Positions 8,411 through 17,055 are shown, numbered from the stretch's first letter. The stretch: DNA of 64,000 nt from Metarhizobium sp964253915 (GCF_964253915.1 NZ_CAXUSG020000001.1:744001-808000), one strand, 5' to 3'. Numbers and translations: made by a program. Notes: generated by a model from the sequence alone, not told the origin.

Positions 8411-8594
8411 GTCCGGAAGGCGTGGCGGCGGGTTCTTGTCCCCGGTCCCGGCGCCAGCCTTCCGGACGACCGATCGACCTGGGGTGGCGGTTGCCTTGGC
8501 TGAGCCGGAGCCACCCCGCACGACAACGCCTGCGGCTTGGCTGAAACGACGGGCCCCGATGGAAACAGGAATTCAACCGGCCGACCATCGGGCC
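8411..8594. repeat. Three consecutive inverted repeats between the chemoreceptor and GGDEF-EAL genes
   Basis: First: a perfect 12-bp stem CGTCCGGAAGGC (8411-8422) / GCCTTCCGGACG (8458-8469), extended inward by TGGCG/CGCCA past a bulge. Second: GGGGTGGC (8482-8489) / GCCACCCC (8511-8518). Third: an imperfect 10-bp stem GGCCCCGATGG (8552-8562) / CCATCGGGCC (8585-8594) with one bulged C. None is followed by a T-run, so simple intrinsic termination is not obvious. They fill most of the 236-bp gap and could act as attenuator, mRNA-stabilising structure or REP-like element. Confidence 0.6.
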
Positions 8595-8640
8595 TGATGC
8601 CTTCTGCGCATTTTTAGAGACTGCCGGAGAATCGACTGAG

Positions 8641-11022
8641 ATGTTTCGAGTGCTGACATGTATAACGGATAGCCACGATGCCGAGCTTGTCATCGTCGCC
8701 CTGGCCGTTTGTATCGCCGGAGCTTGGGCAACGGTCCGCTTGTTCATGCGGATTGTCGCCACAACCGCCACTGAAAAAGTGGCATGGCTGTTTCTGACGT
8801 CGGTCGTGGCCGGTGCGGCCATCTGGTGCACGCATTTCATCGCAATGCTGGGCTACAATCCCGGCGTCCCCGTCAGCTTCGATCCCGTCCTGACGATCAT
8901 CTCGTTGCTTATCGCCATCGCCGGTGCCACAGTCGGCTTCGCCGTCGCCGCCGTGAGGTCTACCCGGTTGGCGCCCGCGATCGGCGGCAGTCTGGTTGGC
9001 CTTGCGATCTCCGCCATGCACTATAGCGGGATGATAGCCTACCGCGTGCAGGGGCTTGTCAGCTGGGAACAACCCCATCTCGTTGCTTCGATTGCGCTTG
9101 CCTCCGTGCTTTCGGCGGTGGCTCTGCATCTGGCCGCGCGTGGAGATACCCTGGTGAACAGGTGCGTCTCAGCGGGCGTTCTGGTTCTTGCGATCGTCAG
9201 CCTCCATTTCACCGGTATGACGGCGTTCAAAGTCGATCCATTGCTGATCGACGGCAGTTTCTCCAATCCCGGCGCGTTGCGGGCCTTGGCGCTTGCCGTC
9301 GCCGGTGTCGCCCTGATCGTTGTCGGTTCCGGCATTGCCAGCCATCTCATCGACAATCACGCCCGTGAAGAGGCCACCGATGCCTTGGCCAATATGTCGA
9401 ACGGGCTGATCATGGTGGCCGGCAACGGGACGATACGTCTGTTCAATCACCGGGTGCTGGAACTGCTTCGCCTCGAGGTCGGCCAATTGAGCGTGGGGAT
9501 GACGCTTGGCCAGTTCCTTCGACATGTTGGCGCCATTGCGGGATGGGACGATACCAGAACGCAGCGTGTCATTGAAAACCACTATGCCTGGATGGCGCAG
9601 GTTGCCGTCACGCGCGTCGAGCATCATTTCGACGATGGAAAAATACTCAGCATCTCATGCCAGCCCATGCAGGATGGTGGGGCGATCCTGACATATGACG
9701 ATGTGACGGAGACACGCGAAGGGCAAAAAAAGGTCACCCATATGGCGTTCCACGACGCACTCACCGGTCTTCCGAACCGGCGTAGTTTTGCGGAACATGT
9801 TGCCGGACTGATGAGCGAGGGTCCTTTCGCGATGATCATGCTGGATCTCGACCGCTTCAAAGCGGTCAACGATACGCTTGGTCACAACGTTGGTGACGAG
9901 TTGCTGATCGCGGTTGCCGGCCGACTGGGTGCTCTCTGCGGGGCTTCCGACCTGCTGTTCCGGCTGGGGGGTGACGAGTTGGCGGTCATTTCGACGTTGG
10001 AACAGGAGCATGCCGTCAGGCTGGCGGTGGAAATGGTGGACGCCCTTGGCCGCTCCTTCCAGGTAGGGCCACACACGATTTCGATTGGCGGGAGCATCGG
10101 TCTGGCGATGGTGGGACACGGTGGCGACCCTGTTCTCGCCCAGAGAATGGCCGACCTTGCGCTCTACAAGGCCAAGGAGAACGGCCGCGGTCGGGTCGAA
10201 ATCTATCGCGAAGGCATGCTCGAAGAAGCAGAGCTTCGCCGGCATATGGAAACCGATCTGGCGATGGCTCTGGAGGCCAGACAGTTCGAACTGTATTACC
10301 AGCCGCTCTATACCTTGCCGAACCGAACGCTTTCCGGTTTTGAGGCGCTATTGCGCTGGCATCATCCCGAGCGCGGCTCCGTTTCTCCCGTGGACTTCAT
10401 CCCGGTGGCTGAACAATGCGGAGCGATCGTCAAGATTGGTGCCTGGATCATCGACGAAGCTTGCCGGCAAGTCTCGCTTTGGCCTTCTCACATCTACGTC
10501 TCCATCAATGTGTCGCCCGTGCAGCTTCGTTCGGTGGACATCCTAAGGCAGATCACCACGGCTCTGGAAAAGCATGGCATTCCTCCTTCGCGCCTCGAAA
10601 TCGAGCTGACCGAAACGGCTTTGGTGGAAAATAGCGGGCAGATTGCCGCCACCCTCGCCAGCCTTCGGGCACTCGGCGTCAGGATCGCCATGGATGACTT
10701 CGGGACGGGCTATTCCTCCCTCGCGCACCTGCGGGATTTTGAGCTGGACCGGATCAAGATCGACCGCAGCTTCATCGCCGCCACGCATTCGGATGCCTCG
10801 TCGGCAGCTGTCGTGCGTGCCATCACGGCGATGGCCAACTCACTGGCAATCGCGACGACCGGAGAGGGTGTTGAAAATGAAGACCAACTTGAGAGCCTGA
10901 TCGCGTGCGGCTGCGGGACGGCGCAAGGATACTTGCTCGGCCAGCCACTCGACGCACCGAGTGCGACGGCGCTTCTCGGAACAAAGCCCGAGATATCCCA
11001 CGTACACAATACAGGCAGATAA
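8641..11022 (+). CDS. MHYT-PAS-like-GGDEF-EAL cyclic-di-GMP enzyme
   Basis: 793 residues. The N-terminal ~235 residues are an integral-membrane MHYT sensor: seven hydrophobic segments with the signature repeats 'THFIAML', 'MHYSGM' and 'LHFTGM', proposed to bind a metal and sense O2, CO or NO. A degenerate PAS-like region follows (about 245-365). The GGDEF domain (about 370-535) has 'DALTGLPNR', 'LDLDRFKAVNDTLGH' and GGDEL in place of GGDEF, which is a tolerated variant. The inhibitory RxxD site before it is absent (GASD instead). The EAL domain (about 545-785) keeps FEALLRW, the Asn of 'SINVSPVQL', 'ELTETAL', 'MDDFGTGYSSL', 'IKIDRS' and 'GEGVEN', so phosphodiesterase residues look intact. It may be bifunctional. 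Its position beside the chemoreceptor suggests a motility or attachment switch. Confidence 0.93.
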   Translation: MFRVLTCITDSHDAELVIVALAVCIAGAWATVRLFMRIVATTATEKVAWLFLTSVVAGAAIWCTHFIAMLGYNPGVPVSFDPVLTIISLLIAIAGATVGFAVAAVRSTRLAPAIGGSLVGLAISAMHYSGMIAYRVQGLVSWEQPHLVASIALASVLSAVALHLAARGDTLVNRCVSAGVLVLAIVSLHFTGMTAFKVDPLLIDGSFSNPGALRALALAVAGVALIVVGSGIASHLIDNHAREEATDALANMSNGLIMVAGNGTIRLFNHRVLELLRLEVGQLSVGMTLGQFLRHVGAIAGWDDTRTQRVIENHYAWMAQVAVTRVEHHFDDGKILSISCQPMQDGGAILTYDDVTETREGQKKVTHMAFHDALTGLPNRRSFAEHVAGLMSEGPFAMIMLDLDRFKAVNDTLGHNVGDELLIAVAGRLGALCGASDLLFRLGGDELAVISTLEQEHAVRLAVEMVDALGRSFQVGPHTISIGGSIGLAMVGHGGDPVLAQRMADLALYKAKENGRGRVEIYREGMLEEAELRRHMETDLAMALEARQFELYYQPLYTLPNRTLSGFEALLRWHHPERGSVSPVDFIPVAEQCGAIVKIGAWIIDEACRQVSLWPSHIYVSINVSPVQLRSVDILRQITTALEKHGIPPSRLEIELTETALVENSGQIAATLASLRALGVRIAMDDFGTGYSSLAHLRDFELDRIKIDRSFIAATHSDASSAAVVRAITAMANSLAIATTGEGVENEDQLESLIACGCGTAQGYLLGQPLDAPSATALLGTKPEISHVHNTGR

Positions 11023-11121
11023 TCTCGTGTTGCTCCGTGGAACTGGAAAGCTTCGAAGGCGCCCGCATAACTGTTCAAGGGAAGGCTGCCCGGGTGTTAT
11101 CCCGATATGCCCGGAGGGATG

Positions 11122-11140
11122 CCCGGCACCATCTGCCGGG
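11122..11140 (+). terminator. Possible hairpin downstream of the GGDEF-EAL gene
   Basis: CCCGGCA (11122-11128) and TGCCGGG (11134-11140) form a perfect 7-bp GC-rich stem with a 5-base loop, 100 bases after the EAL stop and before the convergent acetyltransferase gene. No T-run follows, so it is a weak terminator candidate or simply a GC-rich palindrome. Confidence 0.3.
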
Positions 11141-11177
11141 ATCCCCGGGACGTACGCCAACAGATGGCTGCCCCGGC

Positions 11178-11849
11178 TCAAAATCGCAACGCTTCCTTCT
11201 GCCTTCCGGCATCATCGAAGTTCCCCGCTTCGAGCCAGGCTTCGTAACCTTTCTTCAGCGCCGGCCATTCGCTGTCGATGATCGAAAACCAGGCCGTGTC
11301 GCGGTTGCCGCCCTTGGTCACCATGTGCTGGCGGAAGATGCCTTCGAAGGTGAAGCCGAAGCGCGCGGCGGCGCGTTTCGAGGGTTCGTTGCGGTCGTTG
11401 CATTTCCATTCGAAACGGCGATAGCCGAGATCGTCGAAGATGTAGCGTGCAAAGAGGTAGAGCGCCTCGGTTGCGACCTGTGTCCGGGCGATGGCCGGTC
11501 CCCAGAGGATGTTGCCGATCTCGATCACGCCATGGACAGTGTCGATGCGCATCAGTGCCTGGCGCCCCTCGGCGCGGCCTGTCCGTTTGTCGATGACGGC
11601 GAAGAATAGCGGGTCCTCTCCGGCCGCGGCCTTCTGCAGCCAGGGGGAGAAGGCGGCAAGATCCGCCGGCGGCTCTTCGAAGAGATAACGGAAGCGTTCG
11701 TCGCCGCCGGGCGCCTGGGCGGACGCCAGCAGATCGGCACCGTGGCGGACGGGATCGAGCGGTTCGAGGCGGGCATAGCGCCCGTCCAGTGCCTTGCGGT
11801 CCGGGCGCGGCGTGCCCTTCCAGGTCGTAAGGTCCTTGTGGTCGGTCAT
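11178..11849 (-). CDS. GNAT family N-acetyltransferase (RimJ/RimL-like)
   Basis: 223 residues from ATG 11849; the open frame continues further upstream but only as antisense to the neighbouring flavoprotein gene. The pattern is that of the RimJ/RimL branch: an N-terminal 'YARLEPLDPVRHGADL' strand, 'FAVIDKRTGRAEGRQALMRID', the core 'VIEIGNILWGPAIARTQVATEAL' near residues 117-139, then 'CNDRNEPSKRAAARFGFTFEGIFRQHM', the acetyl-CoA-binding end of the fold. The substrate could be a protein N-terminus, a small amine or an antibiotic. It follows the PNPOx-like gene by 20 bases on the same strand, so the two are probably co-transcribed. Confidence 0.88.
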   Translation of the reverse strand: MTDHKDLTTWKGTPRPDRKALDGRYARLEPLDPVRHGADLLASAQAPGGDERFRYLFEEPPADLAAFSPWLQKAAAGEDPLFFAVIDKRTGRAEGRQALMRIDTVHGVIEIGNILWGPAIARTQVATEALYLFARYIFDDLGYRRFEWKCNDRNEPSKRAAARFGFTFEGIFRQHMVTKGGNRDTAWFSIIDSEWPALKKGYEAWLEAGNFDDAGRQKEALRF

Positions 11850-11869
11850 GGCAGTATCCAATCGTGATG

Positions 11870-12550
11870 TCAGCGCAGGCGGCCGGAGCGGATCAGGGCA
11901 TCGAGGGCGTCGGGCAGGGCGATGCTTGCCGGCAGGTCGGGTGCCGGTTCCGCCGCAGCCAGGCCGTGGCGAACCGGCAGCACGCCGGCCCAGACGGGCA
12001 CATGCGCTTCTTCCGGATCGCCGGGCGGAGCGTTGCGCACCTTCGCCGTTGCCTCCTCGATATCCATCCATAACACGGATGTGGCCTTGAGTTCCTGCGT
12101 CGTCATCGGCCGGAGATCGTCCCAACGGCCGGGAAAGAAGCTGTCGGTGAAATATTTCAGCGCCGCCGCCTTTTCGTCCGGTTCCTCGACGGTCCGCGCC
12201 GTGCCGAAAACCATCGCCGAGCGATAGTTGATCGAATGGTTGAAGGCTGATCGGGCCAGCACGTAGCCATCCATGATGCTGCAGGTCAGGCAGACCGGCA
12301 TGGCGTCGGAAGCGCGCAGGAAACGGCTTGCGGCAGAGCCGTGCCAATAGACGCGATCGCCCTCGCGCCAATGCAGCGTCGGCGTCACATAGGGAGCGCC
12401 GTTGATCGTATAACCGACGTGACAGAGCGGCGTGGCGTCGAGGACGGCATAGACGTCGCTGCGGCCGTGGCTGCCGCGGTCATGGCGCCGGCGCACGCGG
12501 CTGCGTTCGGTGGTGGGGTATTCGCCGGCCTCGGCCGAAACATGGTCCAT
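11870..12550 (-). CDS. Pyridoxamine 5'-phosphate oxidase family flavoprotein
   Basis: 226 residues from ATG 12550, with AGAGGG upstream; a frame start at 12613 is less likely. Features of the PNPOx-like split-barrel: 'YAVLDATPLCHVGYTINGAPYVTPTLHWREG' region near residues 35-63, 'VYWHGSAASRFLR' near 66-78 (FMN-contact strand), 'NYRSAMVFGTARTVEE' near 108-123. The length fits the 'PNPOx family' group often seen beside MocR regulators rather than PdxH itself. It is divergent from a MocR/GntR-aminotransferase regulator across a 100-bp gap and precedes a GNAT gene, which suggests a role in vitamin B6 or flavin-dependent detoxification under that regulator's control. Confidence 0.85.
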   Translation of the reverse strand: MDHVSAEAGEYPTTERSRVRRRHDRGSHGRSDVYAVLDATPLCHVGYTINGAPYVTPTLHWREGDRVYWHGSAASRFLRASDAMPVCLTCSIMDGYVLARSAFNHSINYRSAMVFGTARTVEEPDEKAAALKYFTDSFFPGRWDDLRPMTTQELKATSVLWMDIEEATAKVRNAPPGDPEEAHVPVWAGVLPVRHGLAAAEPAPDLPASIALPDALDALIRSGRLR

Positions 12551-12650
12551 TCTGGTGCCCTCTTGATCGATGCGAGGAAATTGCCTTGCAAATGGTCTTG
12601 TGTAAAAATCCACTTCAGCAATTTATGGCAAACCAATCGATGAGGCCGAC

Positions 12651-14096
12651 ATGGACAATCCGACATGGCTGAGCCTCGACCGCGCGGTGGGGGATCTGGA
12701 AGGGCAGCTTTACCGCGCCCTTCGCGACCACATCCTCGCCGGCGGCATTCCGGCGGGGCAGCCGCTGCCGGCGACGCGTGCTCTGGCGGCGGCACTTGCT
12801 GTCGGCCGCTCCACCGTCGTCGGGGCTTATGATCGCCTGAAGGCCGAAGGTTATGTCGAGGGGCAGGTTGGCTCGGCAACCCGCGTCGCCGGGTTTGCGC
12901 CGCCCTTGCTGGAGGGGTGGGGTCCGGCCCGTCAGCCGTCCTCGCCGTTTGCGCCCGAGCCGATGTCGTCCGGCATGCTGGTGCCGGGCGTTCCCGATGT
13001 CGAGGATTTTCCGCACGCCGCCTGGGCGCGTTGCCTGGCCGCCAGGGGGCGGGCCTTGCGGGTCCACGATCTCGGTTACGACGATGTCTGCGGCCTGCCG
13101 ATGTTGCGGCAGGCGGTGCTCGATCATGTCTCGGTGACGCGCGGCGTGGTGGCGAAGGCCGGACAGGTGCTGATCGTGCCGTCCACCCGCGCCGCCATCG
13201 ATCTGCTCGCCCGCCTGCTTCTGCCGCCGCAAGGCGGTCGAGCAGCCGTTGCCTGGATCGAGGAGCCGGGATATTCCGCCGCGCAGGGTCTGTTGCGGCA
13301 GGCGGGCGCCCAGATCGTGCCGGTTGCCTGCGATGAGGCGGGCATCGATCTTGCCAGGGCCAGCGGGCCGGCGCCGCGGCTGATCTACGTCACGCCGTCG
13401 CATCAATATCCGACCGGCGTGACCATGAGCCTGCAGCGGCGGCTGGCGTTGCTGGATTATGCCCGGTCGAGCGGCGCCCTGGTGCTGGAAGACGATTACG
13501 ACAGCGAATTCCAGTACGGTTCCCGGCCGATAGCCGCCCTGCAGGGCATCGATCGTGGCGAGGTGGTGGCCTATCTCGGCACCTTTTCCAAGATCCTGGC
13601 GCCGGGCCTGCGCGTCGCCTATCTCATCGTGCCGCCGCGTCTCTTGCCGCAGGTCGCCGCGCAACAGCACCTTCGTGGCCTGGCGGTTCCGGTCCATATC
13701 CAGGCGGCATTGGCCGATTTCATGCGCGAGGGGCGGCTGCGGGCCTATCTGCGGCGGATGACGGTGCGGTATGCCGAGCGGATGAAGGCGACGGTGGCAG
13801 CGCTCGAACGCCATTGCGGCGCCTGGCTGCAGGTCGCCTCCGGCTCCGGCGGACTGCAGCTGGCCGCCTGGTTTCGCGATCCCGGCGTCGACGATCGGGC
13901 CGTGGCGCGAATGCTCAACGCCGATGGCTACGGTCTGAAGCCGATGTCGGACCTGTTTCTCGGAACGCCGCGACCCGGCCTGCTGTTCGGCATCGCCCGC
14001 GTGCGCCCGGACGAAATCGACAGGATTGCCCGGCGTATCGGCAACATCCTCGCCGGCGCGTGCCAGCCGCGCGCCAAGGCCGGCGACGGGGCGTGA
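12651..14096 (+). CDS. MocR/PdxR-type transcription factor: GntR HTH fused to aminotransferase-like domain
   Basis: 481 residues. The N-terminal winged HTH of GntR type occupies about residues 10-80 ('LYRALRDHILAGGIPAGQPL', 'PATRALAAALAVGRSTVVGAY'). The rest is a fold-type I aminotransferase-like domain with 'PSTRAAIDLLARLLL', 'YVTPSHQYPTG' near 250, 'LVLEDDYDSEFQYG' near 280 and the PLP Schiff-base lysine in 'GTFSKILAPGLR' near residue 312. Such proteins bind PLP as effector. It is divergent from the PNPOx-family/GNAT pair, the common arrangement for PdxR-like regulators and their targets, so it probably controls that operon and itself from the 12551-12650 gap. Confidence 0.9.
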   Translation: MDNPTWLSLDRAVGDLEGQLYRALRDHILAGGIPAGQPLPATRALAAALAVGRSTVVGAYDRLKAEGYVEGQVGSATRVAGFAPPLLEGWGPARQPSSPFAPEPMSSGMLVPGVPDVEDFPHAAWARCLAARGRALRVHDLGYDDVCGLPMLRQAVLDHVSVTRGVVAKAGQVLIVPSTRAAIDLLARLLLPPQGGRAAVAWIEEPGYSAAQGLLRQAGAQIVPVACDEAGIDLARASGPAPRLIYVTPSHQYPTGVTMSLQRRLALLDYARSSGALVLEDDYDSEFQYGSRPIAALQGIDRGEVVAYLGTFSKILAPGLRVAYLIVPPRLLPQVAAQQHLRGLAVPVHIQAALADFMREGRLRAYLRRMTVRYAERMKATVAALERHCGAWLQVASGSGGLQLAAWFRDPGVDDRAVARMLNADGYGLKPMSDLFLGTPRPGLLFGIARVRPDEIDRIARRIGNILAGACQPRAKAGDGA

Positions 14097-14322
14097 GTCT
14101 CCCTGTGGATCAGGTCAGGGAGGCCCGCATCACGGCGTGTTTCCCTTGTGGAGTTTCCGTCTTCCGCAAGGCATTTCGGTGAATTGCGTGCCTCTTTTTG
14201 GGGAGAACGTCTACAAAGTTTGCATAGTGCCTCAATTTACGTACAATCACCGATCATCGAGAGATTCGTGTCCCGGAAATGATTTACCGAGTCGGGAAAA
14301 TTGGCGCTTTGGAGGAAACTAT

Positions 14323-14535
14323 ATGCGCGCACCCAATGCTCGAGCCCCGATCAACAGCGATCAGTTGACTTTGCTGCGGGATGTTTTCGACGAAGCTTGC
14401 GCCGAGCATGGCATCAAGAAGGATAGTCAGGATGCCGAGGCTCTGGCCGTGATTCTTGTCCATTCCCTGCAAAAGGGCGTCAGGGACAAGGAGCAACTGG
14501 TCTCCCTTGCCCATGTGCTGACTGCCGACCGCTAA
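14323..14535 (+). CDS. Small conserved-looking acidic helical protein, unknown function
   Basis: 70 residues, ATG 14323 preceded by GGAGGA (14311-14316) at good spacing. The composition is protein-like and mostly helical ('LTLLRDVFDEACAEHGIKKD', 'DAEALAVILVHSLQKGVRD', then 'LVSLAHVL'). Small proteins of this type are common in Rhizobiaceae genomes, but I do not recognise a named family. The upstream 14097-14322 region is noncoding and moderately AT-rich, consistent with its own promoter. Confidence 0.68.
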   Translation: MRAPNARAPINSDQLTLLRDVFDEACAEHGIKKDSQDAEALAVILVHSLQKGVRDKEQLVSLAHVLTADR

Positions 14536-14724
14536 GACCCCTCCTTTGCTCCCGGCCTCGCCACCGGTTGATGCGCCTGTTTTTCTGCTTGTCCTCTCCG
14601 GCAACAGCGATGCCGTAAAAAGAATTTGGCGAAAGCCCTTGCCGCTGGTATCATAGATCCAACGAAAATCGAGCGAGTGCCAGCTGCATGCCTCAGGCGT
14701 TGCGCGGCGCGGTGGATAAGACAC

Positions 14725-16284
14725 GTGAAAGACCCCGATCGCGGCCCAGAGTCGCAAGATGCCGGGGCGTCGACGGCAGTCCGCAAACGGGGGAAGTCCT
14801 CCCGTCGCGGCAAGTCAAAGCGCACCGGGGAAACCCGTGACGCTGCGAATTCTGCCCATGCAAGCCAGGCCGGTGTTCCCGGCGCGGCTGGACGTCCTGT
14901 TTATAACGATGCCGCAGAGCCTGCCCGCAAGCGCAAACGCCGTCGTCGCGGCGGCAATGGCTTGAGCAATCCGGCCACAGCCATACCATCGCCCGTCCAG
15001 GTCGTCAGCGGCGCACCCGATCGCGAGGGCACGTCGCCCGCTGCGCCGGCGCGCGCCAAAAAGAACAAGCGCAAGAACAAGAACCGGCGCGGCTCGCAGG
15101 CACGGCCTCTTGCCCCGGTGCAGTTGCCCTCCGTTTCCGCTTCGCCTTCGGTTCAAGCCAGGATGCCGCGTGCGGACCACGGCGAAACCGGCGAGGCCGG
15201 CCGCCAGCGTTCCGACCGGGAGCATGACGGCGAGCGTGCCGGCCATCGCGGGACAGACAGCTATCCGCAGGATCTTTATGCGGCGCTCGATCTCGGCACC
15301 AACAATTGCCGTCTTCTGATCGCCCAGCCGACCCGGCCGGGACAGTTCCGCGTCGTCGATGCCTTTTCGCGCATCGTCCGGCTCGGTGAAGGCCTTGGCG
15401 CCAGCGGGCGCCTGTCCGACGAGGCGATGGAGCGGGCTGTCGAGGCGTTGCGCATTTGCGCCGGCAAGCTGAAAAGCCGTGAAATCCGGCGCATGCGCCT
15501 GATCGCGACGGAAGCCTGCCGCGCCGCTGCCAACGGCGAGGAATTTCTCGCCCGCGTGACGGCGGAAACCGGTCTCAAACTGGAAATCATCAATCGCGAG
15601 ACGGAAGCGCGGCTGGCCGTTTCCGGCTGCTCGTCGCTGGTCGGGCGCGATGCCCGTTCCGTCGTGCTGTTCGATATCGGCGGCGGCTCTTCGGAGATCG
15701 CGGTGCTGCGTATCGGCGAAAACCGCTCCAACCGGCTTGCCAACCATATCACCCACTGGACGTCGCTGCCGGTCGGCGTCGTCACCTTGTCGGAGCGTCA
15801 TGGCGGCCGGGATGTGTCGCCCACTGTGTTTGCCGCCATGGTCGACGAGGTCGACGGTATGCTCGCCCGGTTCGATTGCCCGGCGCTCGACGCCACCATG
15901 CCGCTTGACGATTTTTATCTGATCGGCACCTCCGGAACGGTGACGACGCTGGCCGGTGTGCATCTCGACCTGCCGCGTTACGACCGCCGCCGCGTCGACG
16001 GGCTCTGGCTGTCGGATTCGGAAGTGACGGAAATGCAGGCGCGCCTGCTGTCCTGGGATTTCGCCGGCCGTGCCGCCAATCCCTGCATCGGGCCGGATCG
16101 TGCCGACCTGGTGCTTGCCGGCTGCGCCATTCTCGAAGCCATCCGCCGCCGCTGGCCGGCCAGACGCATGCGCGTCGCCGATCGCGGCTTGCGGGAAGGC
16201 CTGCTCACAGACATGATGGCGGATGACGGCGTTTGGCGCCGCGGCCGCCAGCGCCGCAGCCATCGCAGCGGCAGGGAACGTTGA
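14725..16284 (+). CDS. ppx: Ppx/GppA family phosphatase with long basic N-terminal extension
   Basis: 519 residues from the proposed GTG at 14725; a TTG at 14626 would add 33, and the start is uncertain. The first ~180 residues are disordered and very basic, with runs such as RKRKRRRRGG and KKNKRKNKNRRG. The Ppx/GppA ASKHA domain starts near residue 185 with the phosphate-1 loop 'YAALDLGTNNCRLLIA' and continues with 'VRLGEGLGASGRLSDEAMERA', 'IATEACRAAANGEEFL', 'IINRETEARLAVSG', phosphate-2 'LFDIGGGSSEIAVL' and adenosine-region 'YLIGTSGTVTTLAGV'. The family hydrolyses polyphosphate and/or pppGpp. The end of the protein is again basic. The gene is followed by rlmE after 7 bases, so the two form a unit. 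Confidence 0.88.
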   Translation: MKDPDRGPESQDAGASTAVRKRGKSSRRGKSKRTGETRDAANSAHASQAGVPGAAGRPVYNDAAEPARKRKRRRRGGNGLSNPATAIPSPVQVVSGAPDREGTSPAAPARAKKNKRKNKNRRGSQARPLAPVQLPSVSASPSVQARMPRADHGETGEAGRQRSDREHDGERAGHRGTDSYPQDLYAALDLGTNNCRLLIAQPTRPGQFRVVDAFSRIVRLGEGLGASGRLSDEAMERAVEALRICAGKLKSREIRRMRLIATEACRAAANGEEFLARVTAETGLKLEIINRETEARLAVSGCSSLVGRDARSVVLFDIGGGSSEIAVLRIGENRSNRLANHITHWTSLPVGVVTLSERHGGRDVSPTVFAAMVDEVDGMLARFDCPALDATMPLDDFYLIGTSGTVTTLAGVHLDLPRYDRRRVDGLWLSDSEVTEMQARLLSWDFAGRAANPCIGPDRADLVLAGCAILEAIRRRWPARRMRVADRGLREGLLTDMMADDGVWRRGRQRRSHRSGRER

Positions 16285-16291
16285 GGAACCG

Positions 16292-17044
16292 ATGACCAAG
16301 CCACCGATCGGCGGAAATCGCACCGGCCGCAAGCTCGGCCAAAAAGTCAAGAAGGGCAAGCTCAAGGCGTCGTCGCGGCGCTGGATCGAGCGCCATATCA
16401 ACGATCCCTATGTGCAGCGCGCGCAGCTCGAAGGGTTTCGCGCCCGTGCGGCCTTCAAGTTGCTGGAGATCGACGAAAAGCACCAGATCCTCAAGGGCGC
16501 GCGCCGGATCATCGACCTGGGGGCCGCTCCGGGCAGCTGGTCGCAGATCGCCGCCAAGGTCACCGATTCCAGCGACGAGGATATCCGCGTCGCGGCCATC
16601 GATTTCCTGGAAGTGGCGCCTTTGCCGGGTGTTGCCCTGCTGCAGATGGATTTTCTCGACGATGCCGCACCCCAGGCGCTGATGGATGCGCTGGGCGGCG
16701 CGCCCGACGTCGTGTTGTCCGACATGGCGGCGCCGACCACCGGCCACCAGAAGACCGACCATATCCGCACCATGCATCTCTGCGAAGTCGCGGCGCATTT
16801 CGCTATCGAGGTGCTGGCCAAGGGCGGCCATTTCCTCGCCAAGACGTTCCAGGGTGGCACGGAGCGCGAGCTTCTGAACTTGCTCAAGCTGAATTTCCGT
16901 CAGGTCATCCACATCAAGCCGCCGTCCTCGCGGGCGGAGTCGGTCGAGATGTTCCTGCTGGCCAAAGATTTCAAGGGACGCCCGCGTCCCGGGGCGTCCG
17001 ATGGCGAGGTGGAAGTCCACGGCGACGACACGGTCGAGGATTGA
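16292..17044 (+). CDS. rlmE: 23S rRNA (uridine-2'-O)-methyltransferase RlmE (FtsJ/RrmJ)
   Basis: 250 residues from ATG 16292 (TGAGGA just before), 7 bases after the ppx stop. RlmE methylates the ribose of U2552 in the 23S A-loop. Family marks: the basic N-terminus, 'SSRRWIERHINDPYVQRAQ', 'FRARAAFKLLEID' (first catalytic Lys), SAM-binding 'IIDLGAAPGSWSQIAA', 'VVLSDMAAPTTGH' (catalytic Asp), 'LAKTFQGG' (Lys) and 'PSSRAESVEMFLLAKDFKG' (Glu). The K-D-K-E tetrad is complete. It is slightly longer than the E. coli enzyme at both ends, as usual in alphaproteobacteria. Confidence 0.96.
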   Translation: MTKPPIGGNRTGRKLGQKVKKGKLKASSRRWIERHINDPYVQRAQLEGFRARAAFKLLEIDEKHQILKGARRIIDLGAAPGSWSQIAAKVTDSSDEDIRVAAIDFLEVAPLPGVALLQMDFLDDAAPQALMDALGGAPDVVLSDMAAPTTGHQKTDHIRTMHLCEVAAHFAIEVLAKGGHFLAKTFQGGTERELLNLLKLNFRQVIHIKPPSSRAESVEMFLLAKDFKGRPRPGASDGEVEVHGDDTVED

Positions 17045-17055
17045 ACAGGCCTTCG

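Noticed and set aside
12615..13814. Long open frame (399 codons) antisense to the MocR-type regulator gene
   Set aside because: It is the mirror of a strongly supported GC-rich gene; the product is a His/Arg/Gly/Gln-rich sequence without domains and has no ribosome-binding site.
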